Positions 19,901-27,409 of a stretch of DNA of 45,849 bases are shown here, piece by piece. The DNA is from Hyphomicrobiales bacterium (GTDB lineage Bacteria; Pseudomonadota; Alphaproteobacteria; Rhizobiales; Beijerinckiaceae): NCBI GenBank assembly GCA_027484655.1, contig JAIXSM010000066.1, positions 1 to 45,849 on the forward strand. The letters run 5' to 3'. A program made the position numbers and the translations under genes. Within the stretch, counting starts at the first letter, position 1. Each line of letters begins with the position of its first letter. The notes under the pieces were generated by a model that saw only the letters and a program-made list of their open reading frames with translations, was not told where the DNA came from and did no database searches.

Positions 19901-22900
19901 GCCCTTCGCATCGCGCTGTCCGCTCGCGCCGCCGGAGCTGCCGATCGCCTGCACCCAGGCGCCATGGCCTGCGGCCGCGAGCAGGTAGTTGTTGGCGCCT
20001 GAGTTCACCGTGTTGTCGGACGACTTGATGACGATGGCGTCATCGCCGTTCTTGGCCGGGCCGGCGTCAATGACGATCGCGCCCGCGAAGCCGGCAAGCT
20101 TGATGGAGGCGAGGCCGCCGGCGCCGCCGTTCGCCTGCTGATTGAATTGCTCGGTGATCTCGGATTGGCCGGTCCCCGCGCCGCCAGAGCCGCCGTTGGC
20201 GTTCGCCCAGGCGTAGTGGCCCGCCTGCGCGCGCACCTTCTGCGCGCCGCCTTCCAATGTGGCCGCCTCGATGCGCACGCCGTTGCCAAAGGCCGCGTCA
20301 GCGTAGGTGAACGCATCCAGCGTGATGTCGCCACTCACCGCCGCCGTCTGGATGACCGCCGAACCGCCAGCGCCGCCATTCGCCTGATACTGGCCATCGT
20401 CGCCCGCGCCGCCGTTGCCGCCCGTGGCGTCAAGAAGGCCGCCGTGGCCGACGTTGGCGAACGTGATGTCGTCATCGTCGCCAATCGTCGTCGACCCGCG
20501 CTTGATCGCCTCGATCACGAGGGCGAAATCACCGCCCGCCTCGGCGCTGCCGGCGCGAACAGTGATGGCACCCTTGACCTCGCCAATCTGGATCAGCGCA
20601 TTGCCGCCGCGCCCGCCGTTGGCGGACTCGGTGATCAGGCTGCCGTTCCCGGAGTCGGATGCGCCCGACCCGCCGCCGTTCGCCGCTTTCGCGAACGACT
20701 GGCCGCCGTGGCCGATGGCGGCGATGGAGCGGTTGCCGGTCGTCACGTCGTCGGTGAAGGAGCTGACCTTGACGCCGCGCGTTTTCGGCGCGTCGAGGTT
20801 GATCGCGATGTCGCCCGCCACGCCGCCGGAAATGACCGTGGCGTCGCCGCCGCGCCCGCCATTGCCGTTCACCGCGTTGATCCCGGCGCCGCCGCCGTTC
20901 GCGCCGCCTTGGGCGCTGGCGTGCAGGGCCCCAGCGAGCTTCGCATTGTAGCTCGCGTCCGTGGCGGCGTAGAGATAATCGGTCACGCCGATGCGCGCGC
21001 TCGCCACGTTGTTCGGGCCTTTACTGTCTGGCGTCGCCTGCATCGTCGACGAGACCAGCAGCGAGAAGTTAGCATCCGCAGCGGGCGCGCCCGTGTTCGC
21101 CTTGCCCGCGTTCAGCGAGATCATCGGCGTCGAGGCGAGGCTCGTGCGCGTGAGGCCCGTGGCGATGCGCGCGTCGCCGCCTCGCCCGCCGTTGGCGGTG
21201 GAGAAGTCGGCGTACGTCCAATCGAGCTTGTTGCCGGCCACTGTGGCGGTGCGGCCGGTCGCGTAGACGTAATCGACAAGGGCAAGCGCAGCGAGGTCGC
21301 CGTCCGGCAAGCGCACGCGGCCCGCGATCTGGTCATAGACGTTGTTGTTGTCGGCGTCGATCAGCGTTAGGGCGGATGCCTTGCTCAACACGGCGGCGAC
21401 CACATCGGGGCGCCCATCGTTGTTGATGTCGACGTACTGGACGCGGGCCATATCAACGCCGTCGTTATATGCCCCGACAACCCGGCCGAAGCGGGCGACG
21501 TTGTTGGCCGCTGAGCGTAGGGCGGCGTTGGCGCCGGTGTTGGCGACCAGATTGTTGTTCGCGTCGAGAATGAACTCCGGATTGCCGTTCACGTCGAAGA
21601 ACGAGGGATTGGCTGTCGAGTTGTTGATCGGCGCAGCGGTGCGCCGCGCCGCGACCGACTGGATGGTGTCCGCGACGCCGTTCTTCGCGAGGCTCACGCC
21701 GCGCGTGCCGTCGCGATTGACGATGACCTGAATATCTCCCGCAGAGTCCTGAATGCCGTCGTTGGCGCCTGATTTCGTATCGGTTCCGCTGGTCCCGCGC
21801 AGCGATCCGCCGGCGCCGCCCCTGCTGGTGAGGGCGACGATGTCGTTGAGATGTCCGATGCCCGAATGGGCGCGGCTTTCCGTGCCGGGGCCCGCTGTGG
21901 ACGTCACCGCCACCTGCTCGTCCGCGTTGATCAGAATGCGGCCGATCACGAACGCTCCCGCCGGAGCGCCAGCTGAACCCGTCGGCGCGTCGCTGGCGTC
22001 GTGGCCGCCGGCGACGATGCGAATGTCGCCGCCGCGCCCGCCCGATGCGTCGTTCTGGATCGGCTGCGGCGTGGTCGCGTTGAGCGCCTGCGCGCCAAGG
22101 AGGCCCGCATCAAAGGAGGCGCGGCCAGGGCCGCCTGCAGCCCCGGCGCCGGCAAGCGCCAGAATGCGCGTGTTGTGGCCGATGTTGGCGATGACCTGAT
22201 CGCCCGGGCCGTTAGCTACGCCGGGCGCGATGCTGGAATTCACCGTCAGGCTGCGCCTGTTGGGGTTCGCGCCTGTGATTGTCAGTTCAATGTTGGCGTC
22301 GCCGTCATGGACGAATCCGCCCACCGCGCCGTTGCGCTCGGTGATGGCGCCGAGTTTGATCGAGATGTCGCCGCCATTGCCGCCGCGCGCCGCGCCCGAA
22401 CCGCTTTCGCCGCCGAACACGCCGAACGCGAGGAAGGCCTCGGCGGCAGCCTGGGCCTTCGCCACCGTTTCCCCGTTGGTGAGGTAGTTTCCGGACCCGC
22501 CCGCGCCGCCGTCGCCGGAAAGCGCCTGGATGCTGTCGCCGTGGCCGATGGCTGCCTCGGAAATGTTATTCGTCGATGGCGTGAGCGCGTTCGTGGTGGA
22601 GGCGTTGAGCTTGATCTCACCAACGACGGTCGCGACGATGGAGCTTTCGATCAGCCTGCGGCTCAGATCGATGTCGATATGCCCGCCGCGGCCGCCATGG
22701 GCCGTGGTGACGAACGTGTCGTTGGCGCGGGACCCCCCCGCGCCGCCATTGCCCGTCCGCGCGAAAATCTGGTCGCCATGGCCAACGCGCGAGGAAAGGG
22801 TGTTGCTGCGCGCAGGCGCCTGCCCGGCCGTCGCGGACGAGGTGATCTCGAGCGCCGGGGTCGCGGTGAGATCCCTGGCCTGCAGCGTGATCTGGCCGCG

Positions 22901-25900
22901 CAGGCCCCACGCGAGATCATCCGCCGCGCCGTTGATCCCATAGTCGCGGCCGGGCGTCTGCTGCTCAATGCGGATATCGCCGCCGCGCCCGCCGTTGGCG
23001 CCCGTGCCGCCGGCGCCGCCGTCGCCGGTCGCCAGCGCGATCACCGCGCCGTGGCCGATGCGGGCGAGCAGCGCGTTCTCCGCCGTCTCGGCCAATCCAG
23101 CCGTCGCGGACGTCGAGAACTTGATGTTGTTCTGAGAGGCGATGGTGATCGTGGTGTCGTAGCCGTCGTCACCGGTCAGGTTGGTCGAAGACGTCGGATA
23201 AGCGCCGTCCCACACCGTGCCGCGCTTGAAGAGGATGTCGCCGCCCCGCGCGCCGGAGAAGGCGCTGACGCCAGTTTCGCCGATGCCCGTGCCGCCCTTG
23301 CCCGTGGTGAGGAACGCCTCGTTGCCCGAGCCGATCGCGGCGCCAACGATATTGCCCGAGACCAAACCCTTGCCAGCGGTCGCCGACACGTTGGCCGTCA
23401 CGTCGTCGTTGTTGTTGGTCTCGACGCGGATGGTCGAATACAGGACGTTCGCTTCCGTGAAGGTGATGTCGCCGCCGCGCACGGGCCCTGTCATCAGCGC
23501 GTTCTGGGTAGCCGCAGCGCCGTTGGCGCCATTGGCCGTCTCGAGTTGGATAAACCCGCCGTGACCGATGCGCGACAGGGCGAAGTTGTCCACAACCTCA
23601 ACATCGCCAGCCGTGATGATGGACGAGAGCGTCACGCCCTTGCCCGTTCCAGCGTTAGTGCTCACAAGCACGTTGCCGGAGAGGTCGCCTTCCGTCAGCA
23701 CGACGCTTGATTGCTGGGTCGTGGTTGCGGCTGTCGTAGAGGCCACCAACGTCGTGTTGGCGACGATGAGCGCGTCGAGCTTGGCGCGGACCTGCGCCCG
23801 CGCTTCGGTCGACAGGCTCGAGAGGTCAACAGCGAGCGCCTGTGCAAGCGTCTTGTCGTCCACCAGCGGATCAACGCCATCGACAATCACAGATGTGTCT
23901 GTCGACGCGAGGTTGATCAGCTGGCCCGCCTGCAGGCGCACATAGTTGCCGTTGCCGATGGAGGCGCGCTGGATGTTGGCGACCCCGTTCAACGGCGACG
24001 CAAGAATGGAGTTGAGCAAGATCTCGTCGGCCCGGATGGCGATGTCCGGACGCGTCGTCAGATTGCCGTTGATATCCGCGTAGGAGCGGATTGCCCCCGT
24101 GTCGACGCTGAAATTGCCGCCGGCGCTGGTTGTGTTGATGAGGCGCGCCTGCGTCCCATGGCCGATCTGCGAGAAGACCTCGCGGCCATCGTCCTCTTCG
24201 CCCGGCGAAATCGCGGAGCCGAGTTGGACCTTCTCGAGACGGGTCGCGGGCCTGACCTTGGCGCCCTCGTGGAATCCGACAGTGATCGCGCCGGCGATGT
24301 CGCCAGTGACGAGCGTTCCCGCGCCGCTAAGCACGGCGTGGGAGCCGTGGCCGATACGGGCGAGGAACACGTCCGCGACGGCGTTTTCCGCGACGCGCTC
24401 AGCCGGCGAAACCGCACCGTTCAGCGTCACGGACTTCAGCGCGTCGACAAAAATATCGCCGGAGATCTGGCCGAGTGAGACGGACAACGCCTGCGAGGCG
24501 AAGAAGCTGCCGTGGCCGATCTTTGCGAAGGCGCTCTCCACGCCCTGCGTGTCGAGCGAAACCGAGCCGCCCGTCGACACGACGTGGATGTCCGAGCTCA
24601 GGATCGCCGCAGTGCCGCCTGTCGTCAGGCCGCCATGGCCGATCTGCGCGAAAGAGCCTTCGCCCGAGCCGCCAAGCAGCGCGATATCGCCGCCAGCGAA
24701 CACCTCGATCGTGCCGTTCTCCGCACGGAGCGAGGGCGCTGCGTAGTCCGCGCCAGTGTTATTGCCGCGCGCGCTCGTCTGTCGATAGCCAATCTGGACG
24801 CCCGAGTTCTCCGCGCCGCCGATGATCGAGACCTTGCCCACGCCTGCGGAATCCGGACGCGCGTTGAACTTCTTGTCGCCCGCGACAAGGCGCGTGACGC
24901 CGAACTCCGAGCCGATGCGGATCGCGCCGGCGCCGTTGACTGTGCCGATCTGGATGTTGCGCCCCGCGAGAAGCTCGACGCCGCCCGCATCCGTCAGCAC
25001 GAACGTATTGACCCCGTCGCCCGTCTGCGTGTTCGAGATGGTCACGTTGTTCTGGACAACAATGTCGTTGCCCGCTTGCAGCGACAGCATCGTCGCGCCG
25101 TTCCAGACGATGGAAACGCCGCTCTTGACGGTGATGTTCTCGGCGCCGCCGCCCGTCGCGGCGGACGTGGCGATGGTCAGGTTGCCGAGACCAAGCTGCG
25201 CAACGATGTAGTCGTCGTTGAACGTGTTCACATTGACGGCAGAGTTATCGCCATCCTGAATGGTGATGCTGCCGGGATCGATGAGGAACGTGCCGGCGGC
25301 GCCAAGCGGCGCGCGCAGGTCCGCATGGCCGGACACCAGAACGCTTTCCTTGCCGGAAACCTCCGCAAAGCCGCCGTTGCCGCCCTTGTCGCCGCCCCGG
25401 GCCGAGATCGCCCCGTGGAAAGTGGTGGAGCCGTCGGCCCAGATGGAAACCTTGCCACCGTCGCCCTTTTCCTTCGCGTCAGCGACGATCTGCGCGCCGG
25501 CCGCGACGGTCACGTCGTCCGCGTTGAGAATCGTCGCGTCCTTGCCCCGGAAGCCGCCGCCGATAGCGATGACGCCGCCGCCATTGGGGCCCGAGGCGGC
25601 AATGCGCGCGGTCGAGCCGAGCTTGATGGCCTCAGCCTCGATCACGACTGAGCCGCCTGCGCCTCTCTCGGCCGAAACGTCAACCGTCCCGGAGATATCG
25701 ACCACATTCTGCTGAGCGCTGGCGCGCCGGGCCGGAGCCGCCGCCGGGCGCGTCGCCGTGGCGACTCTCACCTTGCCGCCGGAGCCGTCCGCGTTGCGCG
25801 CAGCCACCGTACCCGACGACGCGACGTCGCCTGCATTCGCGGTGAGGAAGACGCGGCCATCGCGGGTCTGCACACCGGTCGCGCGCACAACGCCGGTGTT

Positions 25901-26614
25901 GTTCACAGCCAGCGCGTAGTGATTGCCGCCGGCCGCGCGCAGCTCCGCCGTCACCGCGGCGATGTCTCCAGCGTTCTTTACACTGCCGGGCCCCATGCGC
26001 ACCGCGATGCGCCCGTCCCCGGTGTCTGTGGAGCGAACCAGAACCTCGGAGCCGCCGGCGAGACCGACAGTCCCGCCCGGAGCGCTGATCGACCCCGCGT
26101 TCTCAACGTGCCGCGCAATCAGGAACACGTCCCCGCCGCCAGTGGCGCGGATCGTTCCCTGGTTGACGACCGCGGCCGCGGACGCGCCGCTGAAGGTCAT
26201 GTCCCGCCCTGCGAGGAACTCCGTGTCCCGCACCGAATGGGTGGAGAGCACAAGCCCCGCCGTGTCGATGACCCCGGTCGGGCCAACGACAATGCCGTTC
26301 GGGTTGATGAGGAACAGCCGCCCGTTCGACGTCAGCGAACCATAAATCGCGCTCGGGTCCGCGCCCGTCACGCGGTTCAGCGTCGCCCCGCCGGCCGGCG
26401 TCTGGAAACGCGCGCTCTCCCCCGCGGCGATGGAGAAGCCCTGCCAGTTGATGATCGCGTTCTGCGTGCTTTGCGTGACGGTCAGGGATTGCGGCCCCGG
26501 GGTCGCAATGACCGCCGCCCCGCTGACCACCGTACCACCCTGCGGCCCGGCGGAAACGGCGCTCGTGAACGCAACGACGGACATGGAGGCGAGCAGGCTG
26601 GCGCGAAACGGCAT
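13949..26614 (-). CDS. Giant HMW1/HxuA-type TPS exoprotein with IGH repeats
   Basis: About 4221 aa from ATG 26614, taken as start because a signal peptide (MPFRASLLAS...SAVSA) begins there; an in-frame GTG at 26662 would add 16 polar residues. Residues about 25-280 are a TPS domain of HMW1/HxuA type: NAIINWQGFSI, LNRVTG, SAIYGSLTSNGRLFLINPNG. Near residue 450 is GTFLIDPGSITI, a segment common after the secretion domain. Residues 658-3902 carry about 38 degenerate repeats centred on I/V-G-H, linked by GG-x-GG turns and SGDI-type strands. Inserts include three helical segments and an FG-GAP-like calcium-loop region (residues about 1672-1765). The tail is Pro/Ala-rich. Only Cys4074 and Cys4111 were found. 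No barrel is present, so export needs the adjacent TpsB. Likely role: a very long surface adhesin or fibre; the ligand is unknown. The frame is intact over 12.7 kb. Confidence 0.93.
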   Translation of the reverse strand: MPFRASLLASMSVVAFTSAVSAGPQGGTVVSGAAVIATPGPQSLTVTQSTQNAIINWQGFSIAAGESARFQTPAGGATLNRVTGADPSAIYGSLTSNGRLFLINPNGIVVGPTGVIDTAGLVLSTHSVRDTEFLAGRDMTFSGASAAAVVNQGTIRATGGGDVFLIARHVENAGSISAPGGTVGLAGGSEVLVRSTDTGDGRIAVRMGPGSVKNAGDIAAVTAELRAAGGNHYALAVNNTGVVRATGVQTRDGRVFLTANAGDVASSGTVAARNADGSGGKVRVATATRPAAAPARRASAQQNVVDISGTVDVSAERGAGGSVVIEAEAIKLGSTARIAASGPNGGGVIAIGGGFRGKDATILNADDVTVAAGAQIVADAKEKGDGGKVSIWADGSTTFHGAISARGGDKGGNGGFAEVSGKESVLVSGHADLRAPLGAAGTFLIDPGSITIQDGDNSAVNVNTFNDDYIVAQLGLGNLTIATSAATGGGAENITVKSGVSIVWNGATMLSLQAGNDIVVQNNVTISNTQTGDGVNTFVLTDAGGVELLAGRNIQIGTVNGAGAIRIGSEFGVTRLVAGDKKFNARPDSAGVGKVSIIGGAENSGVQIGYRQTSARGNNTGADYAAPSLRAENGTIEVFAGGDIALLGGSGEGSFAQIGHGGLTTGGTAAILSSDIHVVSTGGSVSLDTQGVESAFAKIGHGSFFASQALSVSLGQISGDIFVDALKSVTLNGAVSPAERVAENAVADVFLARIGHGSHAVLSGAGTLVTGDIAGAITVGFHEGAKVRPATRLEKVQLGSAISPGEEDDGREVFSQIGHGTQARLINTTSAGGNFSVDTGAIRSYADINGNLTTRPDIAIRADEILLNSILASPLNGVANIQRASIGNGNYVRLQAGQLINLASTDTSVIVDGVDPLVDDKTLAQALAVDLSSLSTEARAQVRAKLDALIVANTTLVASTTAATTTQQSSVVLTEGDLSGNVLVSTNAGTGKGVTLSSIITAGDVEVVDNFALSRIGHGGFIQLETANGANGAAATQNALMTGPVRGGDITFTEANVLYSTIRVETNNNDDVTANVSATAGKGLVSGNIVGAAIGSGNEAFLTTGKGGTGIGETGVSAFSGARGGDILFKRGTVWDGAYPTSSTNLTGDDGYDTTITIASQNNIKFSTSATAGLAETAENALLARIGHGAVIALATGDGGAGGTGANGGRGGDIRIEQQTPGRDYGINGAADDLAWGLRGQITLQARDLTATPALEITSSATAGQAPARSNTLSSRVGHGDQIFARTGNGGAGGSRANDTFVTTAHGGRGGHIDIDLSRRLIESSIVATVVGEIKLNASTTNALTPSTNNISEAAIGHGDSIQALSGDGGAGGSGNYLTNGETVAKAQAAAEAFLAFGVFGGESGSGAARGGNGGDISIKLGAITERNGAVGGFVHDGDANIELTITGANPNRRSLTVNSSIAPGVANGPGDQVIANIGHNTRILALAGAGAAGGPGRASFDAGLLGAQALNATTPQPIQNDASGGRGGDIRIVAGGHDASDAPTGSAGAPAGAFVIGRILINADEQVAVTSTAGPGTESRAHSGIGHLNDIVALTSRGGAGGSLRGTSGTDTKSGANDGIQDSAGDIQVIVNRDGTRGVSLAKNGVADTIQSVAARRTAAPINNSTANPSFFDVNGNPEFILDANNNLVANTGANAALRSAANNVARFGRVVGAYNDGVDMARVQYVDINNDGRPDVVAAVLSKASALTLIDADNNNVYDQIAGRVRLPDGDLAALALVDYVYATGRTATVAGNKLDWTYADFSTANGGRGGDARIATGLTRTSLASTPMISLNAGKANTGAPAADANFSLLVSSTMQATPDSKGPNNVASARIGVTDYLYAATDASYNAKLAGALHASAQGGANGGGAGINAVNGNGGRGGDATVISGGVAGDIAINLDAPKTRGVKVSSFTDDVTTGNRSIAAIGHGGQSFAKAANGGGSGASDSGNGSLITESANGGRGGNALIQIGEVKGAITVRAGSAEAGGDFALVIEAIKRGSTTIGDDDDITFANVGHGGLLDATGGNGGAGDDGQYQANGGAGGSAVIQTAAVSGDITLDAFTYADAAFGNGVRIEAATLEGGAQKVRAQAGHYAWANANGGSGGAGTGQSEITEQFNQQANGGAGGLASIKLAGFAGAIVIDAGPAKNGDDAIVIKSSDNTVNSGANNYLLAAAGHGAWVQAIGSSGGASGQRDAKGGLTLTADPAFHEGFDVPGAAGSTALKDRNPIMFGTVRDGGAGGWGTVEIGDTSGAVTLTAHDLSGGGKDGILISSLVGDGANTGSSLFGNLAIVGHNHNASARGGAGGSSISSTLAATVTSGDGGDGGAGKVVFGAISGDLTLTNVVAGEANKTGGALDKNIRILASDQDATDSADHRATARVGHRTMGDAFGGAGGNAAMPPPGPMYSATLSAQGGFGGAATITSAAITGNISITAENSVLIEALNPKVSSPTVVAGVGHHAIANSVLAGAGGFGGLSASFNDAAMLTALRRFVDLGQDFSNLSDLEKELVAPVLRYYKLAAVYDGSAGPAASRLPGGFVSRILAGPAAFVAGTPNAYPLARDNDAIAGTDNSVPKVSDNEKNTLVALSMASGHGGGAYVTQGAITGDVSVVANSANTADAARGILVNTAGVLNGGTQIAHIGHESEVSNASGGKGQDVRGGTNAEGIGGDGGEVRIVQQLVSGAISLTAGSSVLATYGDIVVKASGTETAGWQRSLIGHRATVGSDDPGFRTQPVARAGDGGGDRNALSQGKLGNGGAVVITQDGAAGAITLTAEGPSPSGTSITVLSTATQASGETLASIGHALVIDSVKAGDAVPYTVGPDARASLYGVREGNGGSVSITQGPISDAIMLDADGKLLVNSVTALASGRATTVIGHKQIVADTVYGTRTGTVVAGAGADVKDVEDIDVANGAPDFTIGIHANHVQDADGGNVIINAGAVTANITLQSRRGDVDVLANGNTGKTTTTVGHQRFVTALTGQGGVTGGPSGPRSPGEGGGADITRGAVSGDILIQALAARTVTVKTTSALGADAQVLVGHTVEYAIITGRSGYGAAAFAALDTALADFLALPASGAGQATTRDSAVVIHDLENVVAALTIANRYAEHYSATQRTNLSKALADATKALADARAATTIAGVRAAVTAAKTALALGNTTVIAGGNANGIADAADGGSIVYRGDAAVSGNITARAGVPATEGGKYLAGGVVAVQAENGDGARSFVELGHRHKMTNATGVGAGLTTGGPLDGGVAGDGGSIKVSQTTTGDVSLIANRVVVNPTSGDGASVVHLLHTVAMTNTAGKADIEDLLGRGGAIDATQTATGTAHIRANEISSSPTGAADGLLMADGGKGASRLHIGITADVTNASGSDEMIAGKGGPDNNRGGAITTAQTVTSAFNINLDLNGSSNRADLIIRSVGEGAKSVEIGARVTQTSRSGHPVDDGSNVTATQTVAGDFLTSGLEDLVVENNGLGSATVHLGHAVVQTADSGETAGETPQDGGITTATQNVSGAITLQSSRSFTQQTDATATGLNHIGHSGVQTARSADRRLGLTPEDYPLVAAPGFNVVARQTVQANLSVSSGEILVQSLNGLPEGVRLGNTASVVVDTHGGGRVSSNQTLGGNIGLTTVAALPQQSSIVTTPVNGDIRVLTPSKAGAAQVGHSSTSKVSHNPAAYQPTGVFVTSQNIVDAITVASLRNIEVREGDGGVARIGHTIVETGALSKTDAVKTSSADPSTVAQSIDSDIAVTAGNSLGMVTDSGTAQIGHYSPPSNEWQVTGGRVVTPQKIGGDITVKVGLNATPTVVGQAPAPGALGTNNALLDGTAGGEVRIGHKFAPVEGAALNEVQTASGDIWVEVGAHLHAKTANMGHGPYDFAAASVSKNNAVMGAGATRNRIAGLTTIGAGQNTPSPEDATTEKDLMLFAGANINSGYGENGGELRFFMPSRRNLTIVAGDKIPVTQFNDSASKTDAIPARSDSTDIVQGAVTHENGFTTMSAAARYVDTGPGNFAFYFGGEDVGPVYIAGPWDYTHRIDRPGGSCINVRGGGVNIGAAVAARPRNALAWSGPLSGGDDGEGCGAQAPAGRAESGNAFIPARMLTGGGQPGPRADLPPAAAPIIAGEPRVGETIVIRTAAPAPLAAPVTFGSPDVHAPATPRPIPLQAVRVSGERVLSFSSSGANLVARISPR
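14903..24643 (-). repeat. Tandem degenerate IGH-repeat array inside the giant exoprotein
   Basis: Within the 4221-aa protein a motif of the form A/S-x-I/V-G-H recurs about 38 times from codons at 24643 to 14903 (residues 658 to 3902), a mean spacing near 88 residues. Variants include ARIGHG, SRVGHG, ANIGHN, ARVGHR, AQVGHS, ANMGHG and decayed forms such as ASIGNG and ARIGVT. Each unit typically reads IGH, a loop with GG-x-GG, then GGRGGDI or GGAV-x-ITQ, then SGDI/GAITL-x-A, then a strand leading to the next IGH. Unit length varies, so the array is ancient and diverged rather than freshly duplicated. Confidence 0.85.
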
Positions 26615-27208
26615 GTCAATGACCCTGAGCGTTATCGATTCATCTGAAAAACCACGCCGCACGATATGGCCACGCTCATGTCATGTAAAGTATTTTGGCA
26701 CAACGCCGACCCATTTTATCAGCATTGCTGGTGAATTCGGCCTATCCTTCTGCAATAAATGGCGAATTATGAACCGGGAAAGACGCTTTCGCACTCATAA
26801 GGACATTCTATTTTTTTCATAATATTCAGATCTGAAACGTTTTTTTCGATTTCGGATGATTGAGGTGATTTTTCTACACGCGATTACAGGCTGAAAGAAG
26901 CTTTGCAATAAGATTAAAGAATATCGAGCTATTACATATCCATCCTGACCACCACTCCACCGCGGTCGCAGGTGTTGCTTTTCAGCCACGCCGCTGAAGG
27001 TTTTCGCAGGCGCTCGAGCGGAAACCGACCTGATTGCATCAGCTATTCCGCTCTAGCTTATTGTTTTTACGCATTTTCTTAAGTCCAACCGGCATCCGCT
27101 TGGACGGAAAATGCTCTCACGGGAACGGGAGCCAGCAGCGGGCGTTCGCCCTGTCAGTAACGCACGTGGGGCGTCGCCCCCGGTGGCGGGTATATGCAGG
27201 AGGCAGCC
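26615..27208. promoter_or_regulatory. Intergenic region with AT-rich core upstream of the giant TPS operon
   Basis: About 590 bp with no supportable gene. Positions about 26660-26960 are strikingly AT-rich compared with the surrounding 65%-type GC coding DNA and contain long T runs and a perfect 12-bp palindrome TTCAGATCTGAA (26825-26836). This is the expected site of the minus-strand promoter for the TpsA-TpsB-IalB-SapC operon. Nearer 27200 the GC is high again, with an inverted repeat GGGGCG-T-CGCCCC (27168-27180) 17 nt upstream of the ribosome binding site of the small ORF at 27209. Confidence 0.45.
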
Positions 27209-27409
27209 ATGATGGATCGATTTACAGCGCGGGCTCTCGTCGAGGCTGGGCGCTTGTCCCTGGCGGAGTATCTCCGGCTCTTCGGCGATGAGATCCGCGC
27301 CGCGCGCGAGGCCCACCGGGCGGGGGCGGCGGAGCGGTTGCCAACCAACGCGCCCACAGCGGAGCGAAACCTCAGTCAAGCTCCACCACCTGCCCCTCGC
27401 GCAAGGTGA
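27209..27409 (+). CDS. Small uncharacterised protein (66 aa) convergent with lolD
   Basis: A consensus ribosome binding site AGGAGG (27198-27203) stands 5 nt before ATG 27209, the best in the window, which is the main evidence that this is a real gene. The protein begins [20 protein letters not shown] and continues with [10 protein letters not shown], giving an amphipathic helical N-terminal half (residues 3-42), followed by a Pro/Ala/Arg-rich tail. No signal peptide or membrane segment is seen. Its last 38 nt overlap the 3' end of lolD on the opposite strand (27372-27409). I do not recognise a named family. The tail may be poorly conserved, the N-terminal half is the likely functional part. 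Confidence 0.6.
   Translation: MMDRFTARALVEAGRLSLAEYLRLFGDEIRAAREAHRAGAAERLPTNAPTAERNLSQAPPPAPRAR

Noticed and set aside
14903-24643. Repeated GC-rich blocks considered as a CRISPR array
   Set aside because: Repeats are protein-level and degenerate, in one open frame, with irregular spacing; no cas genes.
26795-26989. 64-aa minus-strand frame in the AT-rich region
   Set aside because: No ribosome binding site and composition follows local AT bias.
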